64,000 nt of DNA from Cloeon dipterum (lineage: Eukaryota > Arthropoda > Insecta > Ephemeroptera > Baetidae). Location: the NCBI RefSeq assembly GCF_949628265.1, contig NC_088789.1, positions 4,030,001 through 4,094,000 on the forward strand. The letters run 5' to 3'. A program made the position numbers and the translations under genes. The notes beneath the pieces were generated by a model. It made no database searches, was not told the origin of the DNA, and saw nothing but the letters and a program-made list of their open reading frames with translations. Within the stretch, counting starts at the first letter, position 1. Every line of letters begins with the position of its first letter. Positions 1 to 11,345 of the stretch are shown here, piece after piece.

Positions 1-407
1 TGAGTAATGAAAACTTACTCATGAGCCACTTGCTATCACTTTTGGTGCTATTTTGCGAAATAGTAATTATTGAAATATTTAAAATTGGTAAAAGGGGGAA
101 TTAATACAATAATCGGGGTAGATGACATCAATCAATCACCAATAAATACTTTAGCTTCGTCGCTAATTAATCCGATGAACTTGTTGTAATTACTATAAGT
201 TCACTCTAATGTAGAAGATTAGGACTATGGTAAAAATGTTGTTGGAATTTCTAGAACAACAAGTGATTCTGTCAGAGCCATTTCTTGTTTTTAACGATAA
301 AATGTAGTTGCAATAACTTTGATTTTGTTTACCGAAAAAGGGAATATCAGTCACTAAAGTAGAATTAAACATCAAGGCGTATAATTTAAATGCACCAAAT
401 TTCTTAC

Positions 408-1527
408 TTTTTCCAGAAACTCCTGCTAACAGCTGGCCTACAAGGCCCAATTCAGAAAAACTTATTCCGGGAGGAGCTCGGACATCAAGGCCCCCAAATG
501 ATCTTGATGCGGAGTTCCCGTGATGGAGTGCAGAAGTACTAGTGGAGGATGATCCACTTCCTGGCTCTCTGACAACCGAGATTGGCTTTCGTTCATGCTG
601 AACAGCTACGACACACTCTATTAGTTCAATTTTGAATAGCACAAGTACGGAATTTGCCTGCAGTATGTAAATTCAGTCAGTGCATCTGACCACCAACAAA
701 TTGAAAAACATGCACACTCATTGAGTCACTGTTAAGCTGAGTAACGTGTGAGTGCACCTTTCAGCAACACAATACTTTCAAGTTTATTCTCGATCAACAC
801 AAAACATTTGACATGACATCTGATTGCAACAAATCACACATACAGAAATTCCAGTAATTCAGTTGTAGAACAGATTTCCACTTATCTCAGTTAAAGACGA
901 TTAAGTGACACATTACAGAGCTTGACAGTGATCACAAATAATCCATATAACCAGCCACCAGAGTGGGCAGAGATTGTATATAGTGTGTTAGCGCAAATTA
1001 GTGCTTGAATTTTCATTATTTACATAAAGCAGGTGAACAGCAAGAAGCAAATAAATTGTACACAAACCACCAGGCAAGTGTTTGAGATCCTTACAGTCAC
1101 TTCTCATCCCCATAGCAAGGCACTTTTGGAGACGACAAAACTGACAGCGATTGCGGTGGTGTTTGGTCACTTCGCAATTTTTGCTACCCCTACACTGGTA
1201 CCCGAGTTGTTTTCGGATAGACCTTTTGAAGAAGCCTTTGCAGCCTTCGCAGCTAATAGCTCCATAATGGCGACCTGCAAAAGAGTTCACAGTGACGATG
1301 ACCTTAATTCGCACTTGGAAAGTTTTACCAGAGGCTCTATCACCGCAAACAACGCAGACTTCAAGTGCCATGCACGTCATGTTCCTCGACTTGTCAGAAC
1401 CAACAGGATTCAAATGGGGCAGAGAAGCTTCAACTTTGCTACCATCTTCGCGGATTCGCTCGATTATCAGCCCGGAGTAATTGTTGTGCAGCGGCAAACT
1501 GCTGTCGTTTGGGTCCATCTTGACCAT
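408..1527 (-). CDS. Hr78: HR78/TR2-TR4-like orphan nuclear receptor, 5' half (truncated by window edge)
   Basis: This encodes a DNA-binding nuclear receptor of the NR2C/NR2D group. Coding exons, 5' to 3' on the minus strand, are 1527-1329, 1274-1095 and 605-408, and all phases agree. The start is the ATG at 1527, because a stop codon lies two codons upstream in the same frame and a splice acceptor (first exon base 1597) marks the 5' UTR. Residues 1-56 are an unstructured N-terminus. The C4 zinc fingers follow: CVVCGD, the P-box [11 protein letters not shown], then CRGSKNC and CQFCRLQKC. The exit [15 protein letters not shown] is typical of TR2/TR4 and insect HR78. A Ser/Gly-rich hinge (SGSSSTSTS) ends at a GTAAGA donor at 407. 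The ligand-binding domain must lie left of the window. The 54-nt intron at 1275-1328 splits the codon for the Gly before RHYGAISC and is free of in-frame stops, so naive translation reads through it. Family assignment is firm; the exact orthology name is inferred. Confidence 0.9.
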
Positions 1528-1545
1528 CGGTCACACGCCCCGTCC

Positions 1546-1558
1546 AGGTCAAGGGTCA
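1546..1558 (+). promoter_or_regulatory. DR1 nuclear-receptor element in the receptor's own 5' UTR
   Basis: AGGTCA, one spacer A, then GGGTCA form a direct repeat with 1-bp spacing. It lies 19-31 bp upstream of the HR78 start codon within the 5' UTR exon. DR1 is a well-known binding site class for TR2/TR4 and other NR2 receptors. A further TGACC half-site lies at 1521-1525, at the start codon. Binding is inferred. Confidence 0.45.
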
Positions 1559-1597
1559 CCAGACAGACCCTGGAGTTGTTCCAGGACAACGAGCACT

Positions 1598-2888
1598 CTA
1601 GAAAGGTTATTTAGAAACAAACGATTGCATTAGCACTCTGTATGAATAACATAACACCCAGAAAAACAAGGTGCAATGATGGTGCATTTCGTGATGGAAG
1701 CATGCACCTGTTTTGGACGAAAGTGCACCTGAAGATGCACTTCGAAAAGAGGGGAGATCTTGGCTGAATATACAGATAAGCTTTTCGGTGATTCATTTTA
1801 AATTCTGACCTTGTGGCGATTTTTCTCAAAACTGCATTTTCCGGCAAATTTGCGACTTGTGATGCGGCTGATATTTGTTTATGAATGGTGTTCACTTGAG
1901 TTTAATGGCCGTTCCAACGTTGCCGTTTAGATTTTCTTCCCTATTTCGTGTAACAGACGTGCCCCCATGCAAAAACAAAGTGTGGCAACTTTGACATGAT
2001 CGGCCATTGCTGCATTCATGATGTCATTGTGACGTTGTACGGATTGGAAGAAGTGGGGGAAAGTGGCGCGACATTATCCAGGTCTTGTGAAAGAGCCAGA
2101 AAATAGGGAAAATAGAAGAGCCTTTTCGTCACTTTTCGAAATTTCCATCCAGCTCTTGATGACATAACTATGATTTCGAAACTATATATATGTTGAATAA
2201 ATTCATATATATGCAATATCCACAAAATGGGGCAATTGCTGTTGGCTCCAGAGCAAACTTATTTTTAAATTTTTTCACAGAAAAAATGTATTTAATTGTA
2301 AATAACTTTACTCCTATTACAACCTGTTAAAAACAATATTAGTTCTTTTGTGCATGCACTTACGAGAATCGCAAAAGTCTGGGAATATATCAGAAAACAC
2401 GAGCATGATATTATGGAATAAAATTAATAACAAAAAGTACCATCTTCTATTCATATTAAATAATAACCAACACTTTTTAAAATAACTGCAACTGTTCTTT
2501 TATTTAACTCTTTGGTTCTATAGTAAAAAATTGTCCCATTGGCGAGTCAGGTACAGCTGGTTTAATAGAAAAACTTATCTTATAAAAAAACTCACGAGGT
2601 TTCATGCGCTAAAAAATTAATACTGCTGCTCCAGATTCTCTTGAATTTAATACATAAAAGGGGAAAACGCTGCTAAAGCCGATAGTGGCCACCACCCTTG
2701 TAACCACAGCAAACAGTTATTGGGAATCGTATTCTCTTTAAGGGTCTCAGAAATTTCCAAATTATATATGACATTATTCCTAATCGATATGATTTCAGGA
2801 GCAAGATGCAGATAAGATAATGATTTTAAAATTAGAGCAACAACGATTAAAAAAGCAATCTATAAGCCGGGTGTACATCAATCATTAT
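1598..2888. other. Intergenic: HR78 5' side and EXD2 3' side
   Basis: I see no coding exon here. The HR78 5' UTR exon ends at the acceptor at 1598-1600, so a further untranslated exon and the promoter should lie upstream, but I could not place them. On the minus strand, ATTAAA or AATAAA hexamers read at about 2646, 2570 and 2498-2503 are possible poly(A) signals for EXD2. The stretch is AT-rich, with no obvious repeat. Confidence 0.4.
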
Positions 2889-5516
2889 TTACTGCTGATG
2901 ATCAATTGACCAAAGCTCAGGCATGAATTGAGGTTTCATTTGTTGCAGAAAATGCGATCTCCACACCTTTTCCAATTTAAAAAGTCCTCCATCTTTTGCT
3001 TCACGTTCTTCAAAGTATTTGACAACTTGACTGCCATGTGACTTGTAATCACCATTAATCAGGCTGAAATATTTAACACGCGTTAGTACATATGGTTTTC
3101 AAAATAAAAAATTTGAAATATTGACCAACCTTGAGTTAATATTCCTTGCTTCAAGGATGTGCTGGTCAGTGAGCTCTGTTTCTAGTATTTGAAAGTGTTC
3201 GGCGATGATTCCCCTCAACTCTAATATCTTTGGTTGAGGAATTTTTGCAACATGATCTGCAGGTTTGGATAGCGCTCGGCCAGCTGAACGAACCTGTAGA
3301 CAAAAATTGTGTGCAACGATTACAACAAAGCAATAACTTTACTGTGTGGTATATAATGGTCATAGACATGAAGGATTTTAAATTTGATTCCGCAAGGAAA
3401 AAGAGGCTGTGTTAGTAAAACAAATTTCAAAGTTTAAAACTTAAAGTGCTCTATACCTTATTCAGTTTTGGATCATCAATGAATGGCGAGTATCCCTTTG
3501 AAACAATAGGTGCGTTGCACATTTCAGCTAAACTTTTCCTCAAATTTGATTGCTTAGAGTCTAACACGACATTGCAATGCACACAGAGAACTAATACGTC
3601 GTGCGACTTGTGGTCTTTATCCCTGTCTGCAATCAAATGGTTAAGAAAGAAAATGAGACCAGTACATCAGAGGCTATTGTGACAACCTTACCAGGGAAAT
3701 GAATTTTGTATTCTCTAGGCACAATACACCTTTTAACTAGGCTATCTTGCTTGTCGGATCCACAAACAACGCAAATGTTTCGTTTCAGGGTCGCGTAGTA
3801 ATTCCTTCCATCCTTTCCACTTCGAACCTTGGGTTCAAAAAGTAGTCTCACAGTCAATGTTGCTTGGTTGTCAACATTTTCAACAACTTCTGCCAACCCA
3901 CTGCTGACATACCTACAGTTTGGATATCTCAAAACGATCACGCGATAACAATATAAATTTAAACCCACCACTCAGCTTTGCTTCTCTGACAGGCTGCCAA
4001 AATTTCCCCATCAGGAGCCAGCAGCATGCAGTTGTCATACACCGGGTATTTTGCAGCAGGCATGGCCCTTGTGCTAAGCTTTCGATGAATTATTGTGGTG
4101 TGCCTGTGGATATCCTTTTTTACAGACGTCTTTATATTACCACGACGTTTAGGCCTAAAAAAGTCATCACAGTCTCATAAAATGTAGTTTCAAATTAAAT
4201 GCACTTTTGACATACACAGCATCCACTAATGAACTGCATTCAGATGAGACGTCGCTCCACGATTTGCTAGTCCTTTTCAGTTGAAATACTCTTTCGCAAT
4301 ACAATCCAGTTACTTTAGAAAATATCAATACGGCAACTAAAGCGTCTAGCGCAGCATAACGAGTCTGAAAACCATCAGCATGCAGGGATTCGAAATGGCT
4401 TTAATATTAGATACTTACTTGATTCTCAGACAACCTTTTTGCTGCCCAATTTGAACACGATATGCGCGAATTCTTTTCCAGGTTAACTCCCAACACACTA
4501 TGAGCCAACTTGGCCAGTCCGTTTTCTGACTCACATAACACTCTCAGGTCTATGCAGCCTTTGACATCAGTATTGTGGTCTTGATGCATAAGTACTGCGT
4601 CACTGTGCGACGCAACGCCAACTTTAAGCAGCGTTGAATCCTTCAGGACAATCTGCGAATTTTCAAACAGAAGAGTTAACATGGAGTTCCAACTTTTGAA
4701 CTATAGAAAAACCTTCAAATCTTTAGGAACAAATCCAATTTTGCTTAGTCGTATGAGTGCACACGTTCCTTTCGGAGTGGCCAGCTGAAGCAGTGCGACA
4801 GGATTTCCTTTTCTGCCCTTTACAAAGTTTGGAACCCACTCACAGTCGAATCCTACATAGCGAAGTTCTTTGCACTCTCTGAATTGACAAAATACAAAAT
4901 TAGGGAACAATTTCTTAAGTTATAGTTTTTGTAGATAAAAAGCTAAACTCATAAATCATAATTATTATCTTAAATTTGATTGTTATAGTAAATCAAAAAG
5001 TAGTGCTGACAACACTTACTGCAATTTTAGTGGCTTGATAAATATACTAACAGTTTATTTAAATTGTAGCACTTAAGAATAAATGAGCGTTCACATATTT
5101 TTTGTGACTCAAAATTAGTGCCCACTTAAGATATCAGTTGTTGTTTTGTCTTAGCATGAACGAAATTTTGGCATGGGGTGGATGCTAATTGCAATTGATT
5201 CACCACATAAGCTTAAAACTTTAAAATGTTGCGTAACAACTTAAGATGATTTTAATAAATTAATGATCTGGCCAAAGCATAGACTTTACCTTTTAATTAT
5301 TTTTACAATAGAAGAACAATCCTTTTGAGTTTCCGCAATAATTATCTTAGAAGGTTTTAACAAGATTTTGGTCCTGATCCAGCATAACGCTGGGTCGAAG
5401 ATCCTTTTCAACAGCTTAGGTTGCAAGTAGAAAAATGAGAATCCAACTATTGAAGTGGTAACAAGAGCAAGTTTGTAGGAAGGTGAATCAGGAAGCAGAG
5501 CTGGTGGCGATTTCAT
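2889..5516 (-). CDS. EXD2: EXD2-like 3'-5' exonuclease
   Basis: This is a DEDDy-family 3'-5' exonuclease. Vertebrate EXD2 is reported in DNA-end resection and at mitochondria. Nine exons join in phase: 5516-5290, 4878-4713, 4652-4419, 4364-4216, 4154-3969, 3912-3692, 3626-3457, 3293-3130 and 3063-2889, giving 563 aa (human about 621). A hydrophobic segment near residues 17-35 (LALVTTSIVGFSFFYL) matches the family's N-terminal membrane anchor. Catalytic motifs are intact: FDCEW (Exo I), the Asp of GCIDLRVL (Exo II) and YAALDA (Exo III). The C-terminal half keeps the family's HNH-like Cys/His pattern (ICVVCGS, then PREYKIHFP, then HDVLVLCVHC) and ends in LWSIDHQQ, shorter than in human. The ATG at 5516 was chosen because it places the anchor near the N-terminus; the frame stays open upstream to an acceptor (first exon base 5555), so a longer N-terminus is possible. 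The intron at 3064-3129 uses a GTTGGT donor and that at 4653-4712 uses GTTTTT, both weak but in phase. Confidence 0.93.
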
Positions 5517-5555
5517 AATAACCACCAAGGATATTGCTCTTTCGTTTTGTGCAGT

Positions 5556-6000
5556 CTGTAACAGAACAAAATAACACAATAATTATTCATAATGTTATAT
5601 AAATATTTTTCTGACATCAGACTGTTTAACCCTGAGAAAAAGAAAAACTTATTTAAGGCTTTAACCAGCAGTGGCCGATTTCAGCTACTGATCCTGTAAC
5701 AACAGTTTATGCTATATTTTTATGAACTCACCGCTTGTGATTCAGGTTGCGTTCGTAACTAAGTAATGTAAGCTTCTACAGATCAATTTTCAAACTGACA
5801 AAATTAGAAATCATTTGTTATCTCCGGCACATCATGTCTTTTTCCATTGCTTTAGCGTTCCATTGCTTATTCTAGAAATAACAAAAATATCCAGGGCTAC
5901 CAACTCATGAAACTTATAACCTATTGAATACACATTGAAGTAATGATTTCATCTTATAAGATTTCAGCCTATAAAATCTTTCAGACATAATTCCATATTG
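5556..6000. other. EXD2 upstream region / left flank of retroelement relic
   Basis: This is AT-rich non-coding DNA holding the presumed EXD2 promoter and 5' UTR intron; the acceptor is at 5556-5558 on the minus strand. No TATA box or other core element stands out. The 5' junction of the retroelement fragment lies somewhere near 5950-6060 but cannot be fixed by eye. Confidence 0.3.
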
Positions 6001-6485
6001 ATGTTTTCTGCTGCATTAAATGAATTATATTATATTATAATTATATTTGTGGGTCTACTGAAAGCAGATACCATATTACTGGGTGTGAAATATTTTGATG
6101 GCGATTTTGGTGTTCAGAGAACACACCAGTATAATACTCGAATATTGCTTTCTGCCCCAGTTGTGGAACCAATGCATGTGAACAAATATTTTAACCGAAC
6201 ATCTGAATGTATCTTGCCAAGACTTTGGAACATGTTACCAAGTGAACTTAAAAATTTAACTGACAAATGTGTTGTGAAGCGAAACATCAAAAAGTGGCTT
6301 ATTAAAAATAGAATGGACTCTCAATGACGACACTGCATTAAAAAATAATTTATTGATGTAATTTGCACACTAATGTACTAAAATTATGCTGCCTTGTGTA
6401 GCAGAATAAGCACCAGCCGTTAATTCTCCGGAATTGGCTGGACTTCTGTAGCTTTCAAAATAAATATATTTCTTTAAAAAAAAAA
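6001..6485 (+). mobile_element. 5'-truncated non-LTR retrotransposon tail (reverse-transcriptase C-terminus, AATAAA, poly-A)
   Basis: An open frame ending at the TGA at 6325-6327 encodes the conserved C-terminal domain after the reverse transcriptase of many arthropod non-LTR elements. It shows the QYNTRILLSAP motif, then FNRTSECILPRLWNMLPSEL, then a basic helix KRNIKKWLI. The first 25-30 codons after 6001 look hydrophobic and unrelated, so homology probably starts near 6080. The 3' side has AATAAA at 6459-6464 and a pure A10 run at 6476-6485, as expected for target-primed insertion. No stops or frameshifts interrupt the roughly 80 recognisable codons, so the copy is not very old. Its orientation is opposite to both neighbouring genes. 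The clade (Jockey, CR1, L2 or other) cannot be decided from this piece. Confidence 0.7.
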
Positions 6486-6575
6486 TATGATTTAAAAATG
6501 AAGCTTGAGAAAATTTAATTTTAGCGTTTACAAAATTCATAAATATATTTTAACTAACAAATAATAATCTTCCTC

Positions 6576-8628
6576 TCAAAAGTCTAATTTCTTGCTGGTC
6601 ATAGAACCACAGCCAGTGAAATCCATGGCATACTTCGGTTGGACAACATCGTCTTGCTCCCTTTCCTCACTCTCAGCAACTTCAGGAGGCAGTTGAAGTT
6701 TCTAAAAGAAAGCAAAGTTGTACATTTGGCCGCTACAACTTTAAGTTCACAAAGGTTTACCTCAATACAAAACTTCTTTCTTCGCACTTTGAAGCCCAAA
6801 TCAAGAGTTTCTGGTTTGAAAGGCGCAGTCGAGTTGATAACGGGCAATTTGTGAATTTTAAAAACACCGTTGTGTCCAGAAAGCAGCGGGTTGACTTTGC
6901 CATCAATGTGCACCGCAGGGGATGGGCAAATGCAATAATCACAGATGTGTCTGCATCGAGATTTCACATGCGACTGCAAAGGAAATAATAAATATTTACA
7001 AAAAATAATTTAACAAGAAGATAGAGGAATTACTTCCAAACTCTGCGTTGGAACTGTGGCCAAGCAGACAGCACAGGATGATCGCAGAATGGATCTTAGG
7101 GCGTAGAAAAAAGCTGGTAAATGCTTTTCTTGCATTTTCCAAAGAGGGGATCCAACAGAAAGAAGTGACACACGAAGGACAGTTCTCTGCTTCGGTTGCT
7201 CATTTGCTGGAACACTGCTTTTAATCCAACAGTCATTGTCAGTCAATTCCTTTATGATGCTTGCTAATAAAGACTTCAGTTGCCCTGGCAGGTTATCTAG
7301 GGGAAATTTTGAGTTATTATTAAGCACGCAGGATAGCATTGATAATTTACCGTCTGGAGATTCCTCCCTTTCCAAATCAACTTCACTCCATTTAGTTATT
7401 TTGTGAGCATCGAGCTGTTCAGTAGACACAGTTCGGCTCAAATCAAAGTGATGGCCGAATTCAGCTGGTTTGTAACTGGCATCTGGTGCTCCAGTGGGCA
7501 AGTGCTGGTATCTCCAGGCAATTTTTAAATCAGGATCTTCGCTTTCCTGAGGTTGTGGAGATTCCTTTACCTTTGTCTCCATTTGTACCTCAGAGGGAAG
7601 ATTTGAGACCTATGAATATTATGTGTCTTTATTTAGCAAATTTTTTTCAGTGTTTTTTTAAAATCCTACAAATTTATCCAGGCTTTCATCTAGAGATGCA
7701 ACAAATAGGGGGTGGCCAACAGCTAAACCTTCCGCCAGATACAGTTTTGCAAGCAAATTTGAATAGCTTCTGCTTCCATCCTCTTCTGCTTGAATTTAAA
7801 TTAATTATATACACACATAATAATACGGTGTTTTCAATGTAATAATATGATTTATGTATGAAATATTGTCGCACCTATTAAAAGAAGAGTGCCTATTGCC
7901 AATCCACCACCTGTAATGAAACGAATAAAATCATTTTAGGAGTTATACATAGGTTACTCACGCTTTTCCGTTCACTTTAACAATAACTATTCTCGGTCTG
8001 ATAGGAAGAATCAATGTTAATAATTAATTGCCCCATCGCACCGATGAGTGAGTTGGTCAAAAAGGGCAAATTAGAATAATATGTGGTGCAAATTTATTCT
8101 ACACATTAGATTTTTTCTACATTTAATTTAAACACATTTTGAATGTGAATACGAAGGTGGCTGTAGGAAATATAATATACATACATACGTAATTCACCTT
8201 TTCGAACACAAAATGTTAATGCGTATTTTTTTGCTCCTTCACGAACGTTAATTCTTAATAATTATTTATTTTGATGTTGTTTTGGGTATGCGCCAGACAT
8301 TCATGATGTCGAGGGCGACCAGAAGTCTTACAATTAATTAGCCCTCAACATAATTTAATTAATTTTACTCAACATCATGTCAGGCGCATACGGTTGGTGG
8401 TAGCCATCCAGTTGCACAACATGTGTATGTATGTGCATTGTGTGTAAAGGGGAATCTTGCCCAAGATTAATTCAAATTTTTGACAAAATATGAAACATAC
8501 TCACCAATGACACGGTCAAAATCTGGAGCACCGGTTGAAATTAGGAACTGCGCGTTTTCAACAGATATCTTAGTACCCAGAACTTTTGGGGCGCGGATGC
8601 GAATATTTTTTTTGAAACCTGCAGACAT
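6576..8628 (-). CDS. ELP4: Elongator complex protein 4
   Basis: This is a subunit of the Elp456 hexamer of Elongator, which acts in wobble-uridine (U34) tRNA modification in the cytoplasm. Seven exons join in phase: 8628-8505, 7910-7875, 7785-7670, 7609-7351, 7296-7034, 6973-6761 and 6701-6576, giving 378 aa (human 424). The family landmarks are in order: FLISTGAPDFDRVIGGGLAIG, which is the RecA-like fold's degenerate P-loop region, then LLLIEED, YLAEGLAVGHPLFVAS, KIAWRYQHLP, FGHHFDLSR, LRVSLLSVGSPLW, DLGFKVRRKKFCIEKLQLPPE and the C-terminal GCGSMTSKKLDF. Exon 2 is only 36 nt. The intron at 7297-7350 is 54 nt, a multiple of three and stop-free, so a genome annotation may wrongly retain it; splicing yields ESPD-DNLPGQ. 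The start codon is in good context, with no longer in-frame alternative seen. Confidence 0.95.
8286..8391. repeat. Short foldback (inverted-repeat) element in ELP4 intron 1
   Basis: The left arm starting at 8286 (GTATGCGCCAGACA) matches the reverse complement of the right arm ending at 8391 at 13 of 14 bases. The match resumes after a 4-nt gap through TGATGTYGAG. The arms enclose an AT-rich loop. The right arm carries an extra 24 nt that includes a second TGTTGAG. The length and form suggest a MITE remnant or a solitary stem-loop. No clear target-site duplication was found. Confidence 0.5.
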
Positions 8629-9569
8629 GATTGTAACTTTTCTTCGGTGTTATCCAGAGTTCACATTAGCACGTTGTTCAATTGTGTAGATCTACATATG
8701 TAATGTACAATCATTAAATGTCAGCAGTCATTCCTTGTCCTTTTACATACATAAACCTTACCGCTCTTTACGCTTCCTCTCGTTTTTATATTATTTGTTA
8801 CTGTGTTCCGGCCAGGTTCCTGCTCTGTTCTGTTTTTGTTGTTTGTTTACAAATTAAAGGTCCGCAACACGCCGCGGCCGCACCGCAACTGCGTTACGTT
8901 GGTGTTGGCGGCAACTGGCGCTAGCTGCCGGCGAGCGGCAAACCGGGCAAACTACATACATAATGTAAAATGTACATAATCGTCGAGTCGGGAGTCAGAC
9001 AATAGAATAGAAGACAGAAAATACGAAAAATATAATAATCCATGATTTACGCAAAGTATGGTACATAGTGAAGCAATATTCTTTGAATTTATGGAATTTA
9101 AGTGTTAAGTTAAGAAATAATTCCAACAAGAACTCGCATATTGGCTGTGTAGACTTTTTAAACGTGTTTTTTTTCACGTATAAATGATCTAAATTATTAC
9201 ATTATACTTAAATTATTTTGCAAAAATAGTACATATTCAAATTTACATTATCTAACCAATTTTATTTTAATGTTGCTTAAAACGAATTGCTTTAATAAAA
9301 TCTAATCCATTTCTTTTGCGGCAAAATTATTTGAAGAAAGTAAAGGGGCCTATAATATATAATATGAGAGTAACTCTTTCAAATATAATTAAAGTATACT
9401 GCCAGAATAAATCTCAAGATTTTATGAAAGGACAAAAATGGAAATACTCGAGAACAAATTAGTGAGATTATAGAAAATAAGTTTAATTACAGACATTATC
9501 CAGCAACAAATAATCAAATATTGAAAATTTTAACGTTACTTGCTAGGCACAAATCGATTATTATACACA
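8629..9569. other. ELP4 upstream region and CENP-P-like 3' flank
   Basis: No coding exon is seen. A short GC-rich stretch at about 8860-8955 (CGCCGCGGCCGC and following) stands out from AT-rich surroundings and lies 230-330 bp upstream of the ELP4 ATG, so it may be part of its promoter. On the minus strand, an AATAAA read at about 9260 could serve the CENP-P-like transcript. Confidence 0.35.
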
Positions 9570-11345
9570 TTATTCAGACGATTTTGATTCTTTGTCTTCA
9601 TCATCTGCAGATAGGATTTGCTTGAAAGCATCTGACAGGTATTCCTCCTTCAGAATTAATAATTGTTTGGTGAAATCTTCAGTGAAATTTGCATCCAAGT
9701 CATCCGCTGTTCAAAATTAAATTTAAATTAGAAAATTTTTTACGGTATCGAAACCAAAAAGACAAGTAAAGTGAAGCCTGTCCTCCCATACCTTGGGTTA
9801 ATTAAGAAAAATGAAAATTCATTTAATTAAACAATTTTTAACACAAACTGAAATAAAAATACAAAAAATGACTTCATGAAACATTGAGTAAAAACTCACG
9901 ACCAGTAGGGAGTCGAGGATGCTTTCACATTTTACTAAAATCAAATGAACCCGCAATTCCTTATTGAATTCAAATGCAGCAAAGAGCTCAATCTTCAAAC
10001 GTTTCAGCAATGATAAGAATACCGCATTGAATAATTGCATGACGTATGCTTAAAAGTACGGACTAACAGCTTGGCTCGAATTCTAGCATAAGAATTTATT
10101 GGCTTATTCGAAGAGGGAAATTCGGCGCTTCCTTGCATGCTGGGCAGAGTTATTAAATAAAAAGGACGAATCTTGTAGGATACTCACAGAAACTGAGGCT
10201 CACACTCTTGGGCAAAATTCCAATCTCAGAATATTCCATGCTGACAACAACTTTGAAACTTTTATCAAGTTTAAGAGGAATGATCAACTCGGCATTTCGA
10301 CAGTGAGACTCCCACACAAATCTAACGTGAGGGTACTCTTCCTGTGAAAGTTAATCACATAATTATAAATACACAAAAGCATTCAAATATAATTGTACCG
10401 TAAACTCGTTGAATTGATCCAGACGGTTGAAATACGCAGACACACTCTTTTTAATTGTGTTGATGACATTTATTTGCTCATCCTTATCCGTAAATTTTAT
10501 GGGCAACTTTTTCCCACTTATCAGGGAGCACACGTCATGTGGAATGGAGTGTTGAACAATGGAGTATTCTGTAGAAAGAGTTCCAACGTTAAATTTAAAT
10601 AATAAATTCGTTGCATTGGTGTTTCCTATTACCTTTTTCTTTAATCAGGATCTTTACCGAAGCTTGGCCTTTTAATTCCCCTCTGTGCCAATTGAGGAAC
10701 TTGAAGATTGTGATGTCTGTCCCATGCTTTCCTTTGGATTGTGTAACTGACACACCTGAAAATAAGAGATTTCCATGGTAAAGCGTCAATGAATCACGTT
10801 TTAAAATCTGCCATTTACCTGTGCGATCGATTAGAGCTTTTCCCGACAGTACAGTTTTCATTTCTTGGTTGTTGTGAGCTTTCTTGTTAATGACAGGTGG
10901 GTTGCTCAAACTATGGGTTTGGCTCAAATCATTTTCAAGTTTGTGCCGCTCTTTGCGAAGGCCAAGAAGTGTTTCCTTCAACTCTTCCACAGACATATTC
11001 TCCAGATCTGAGGAAAATAATGAACATACATAATATTATCACGTTTTATAATTTTCGTATAAAATACAAAATTTTCTTCCGTGTTCGGGAGTCGGAACCA
11101 GTTTTGTGTGACTATTATTTTATGTTGTGTGCCACTATGATTCGCATCTTAATTTGGTGCATATATATATATATATATATAAAGTATGTATGTATCTATT
11201 TAATTATTGAAACACGCCTAAATTATGTGTTTTGGCTGCAGAATTCTTTTCGTGCTTTTCATCTTATTCGCATCAAAATCAAATGAAGGCACGGAATATA
11301 ATTTATCTACTAGCTTTTTCGTGTTTGATCATTGATACCTGTCAT
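9570..11345 (-). CDS. Possible CENP-P-like kinetochore protein (coiled coil plus tandem RWD layout)
   Basis: Six exons join in phase: 11345-11339 (only ATG ACA G), 11007-10819, 10755-10633, 10568-10399, 10341-10188 and 9706-9570, giving 259 aa (human CENP-P 288). Residues about 3-30 form a charged heptad-like helix (ELKETLLGLRKERHKLENDL). Then come TGVSVTQSKGK, GELKGQASVKILIKEKE, a long helix with SVSAYFNRLDQFNEF, EEYPHVRFVWES, and an acidic tail (SADDEDKE). Length, motif order and individual stretches resemble my recollection of CENP-P (TGINI near residue 90, a YRKRTFKHLKEKYPDAV-like helix-strand, an LSFRTLLGLL-like tail). CENP-P is a COMA subunit of the inner kinetochore. This is a weak by-eye match, not a search result; another RWD-domain protein is the main alternative. 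The 63-nt intron at 10756-10818 is a stop-free multiple of three. The gene shares a 589-bp divergent upstream region with MCTS1. Confidence 0.5.
11161..11180. repeat. (AT)n microsatellite
   Basis: Ten AT dinucleotides in a row lie in intron 1 of the CENP-P-like gene, followed by an imperfect GTAT-type stretch. Confidence 0.9.

Noticed and set aside
19..47. 29-nt segment with acceptor and GTAAGT donor as the next HR78 exon
   Set aside because: In the phase left by the donor at 407 it runs directly into a TGA, so it cannot be the next coding exon in the model.
1033..1614. 193-codon open frame on the plus strand
   Set aside because: It is antisense to the HR78 zinc-finger exons and runs through their introns. 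It is a shadow of the receptor coding sequence.
9819..10065. Open frame with QLFNAVFLSLLKRL as an extra exon of the CENP-P-like gene
   Set aside because: Including it through its GTGAGT donor shifts the last exon out of frame. Skipping it joins 10188 to 9706 in perfect phase, and the resulting tail resembles CENP-P better.
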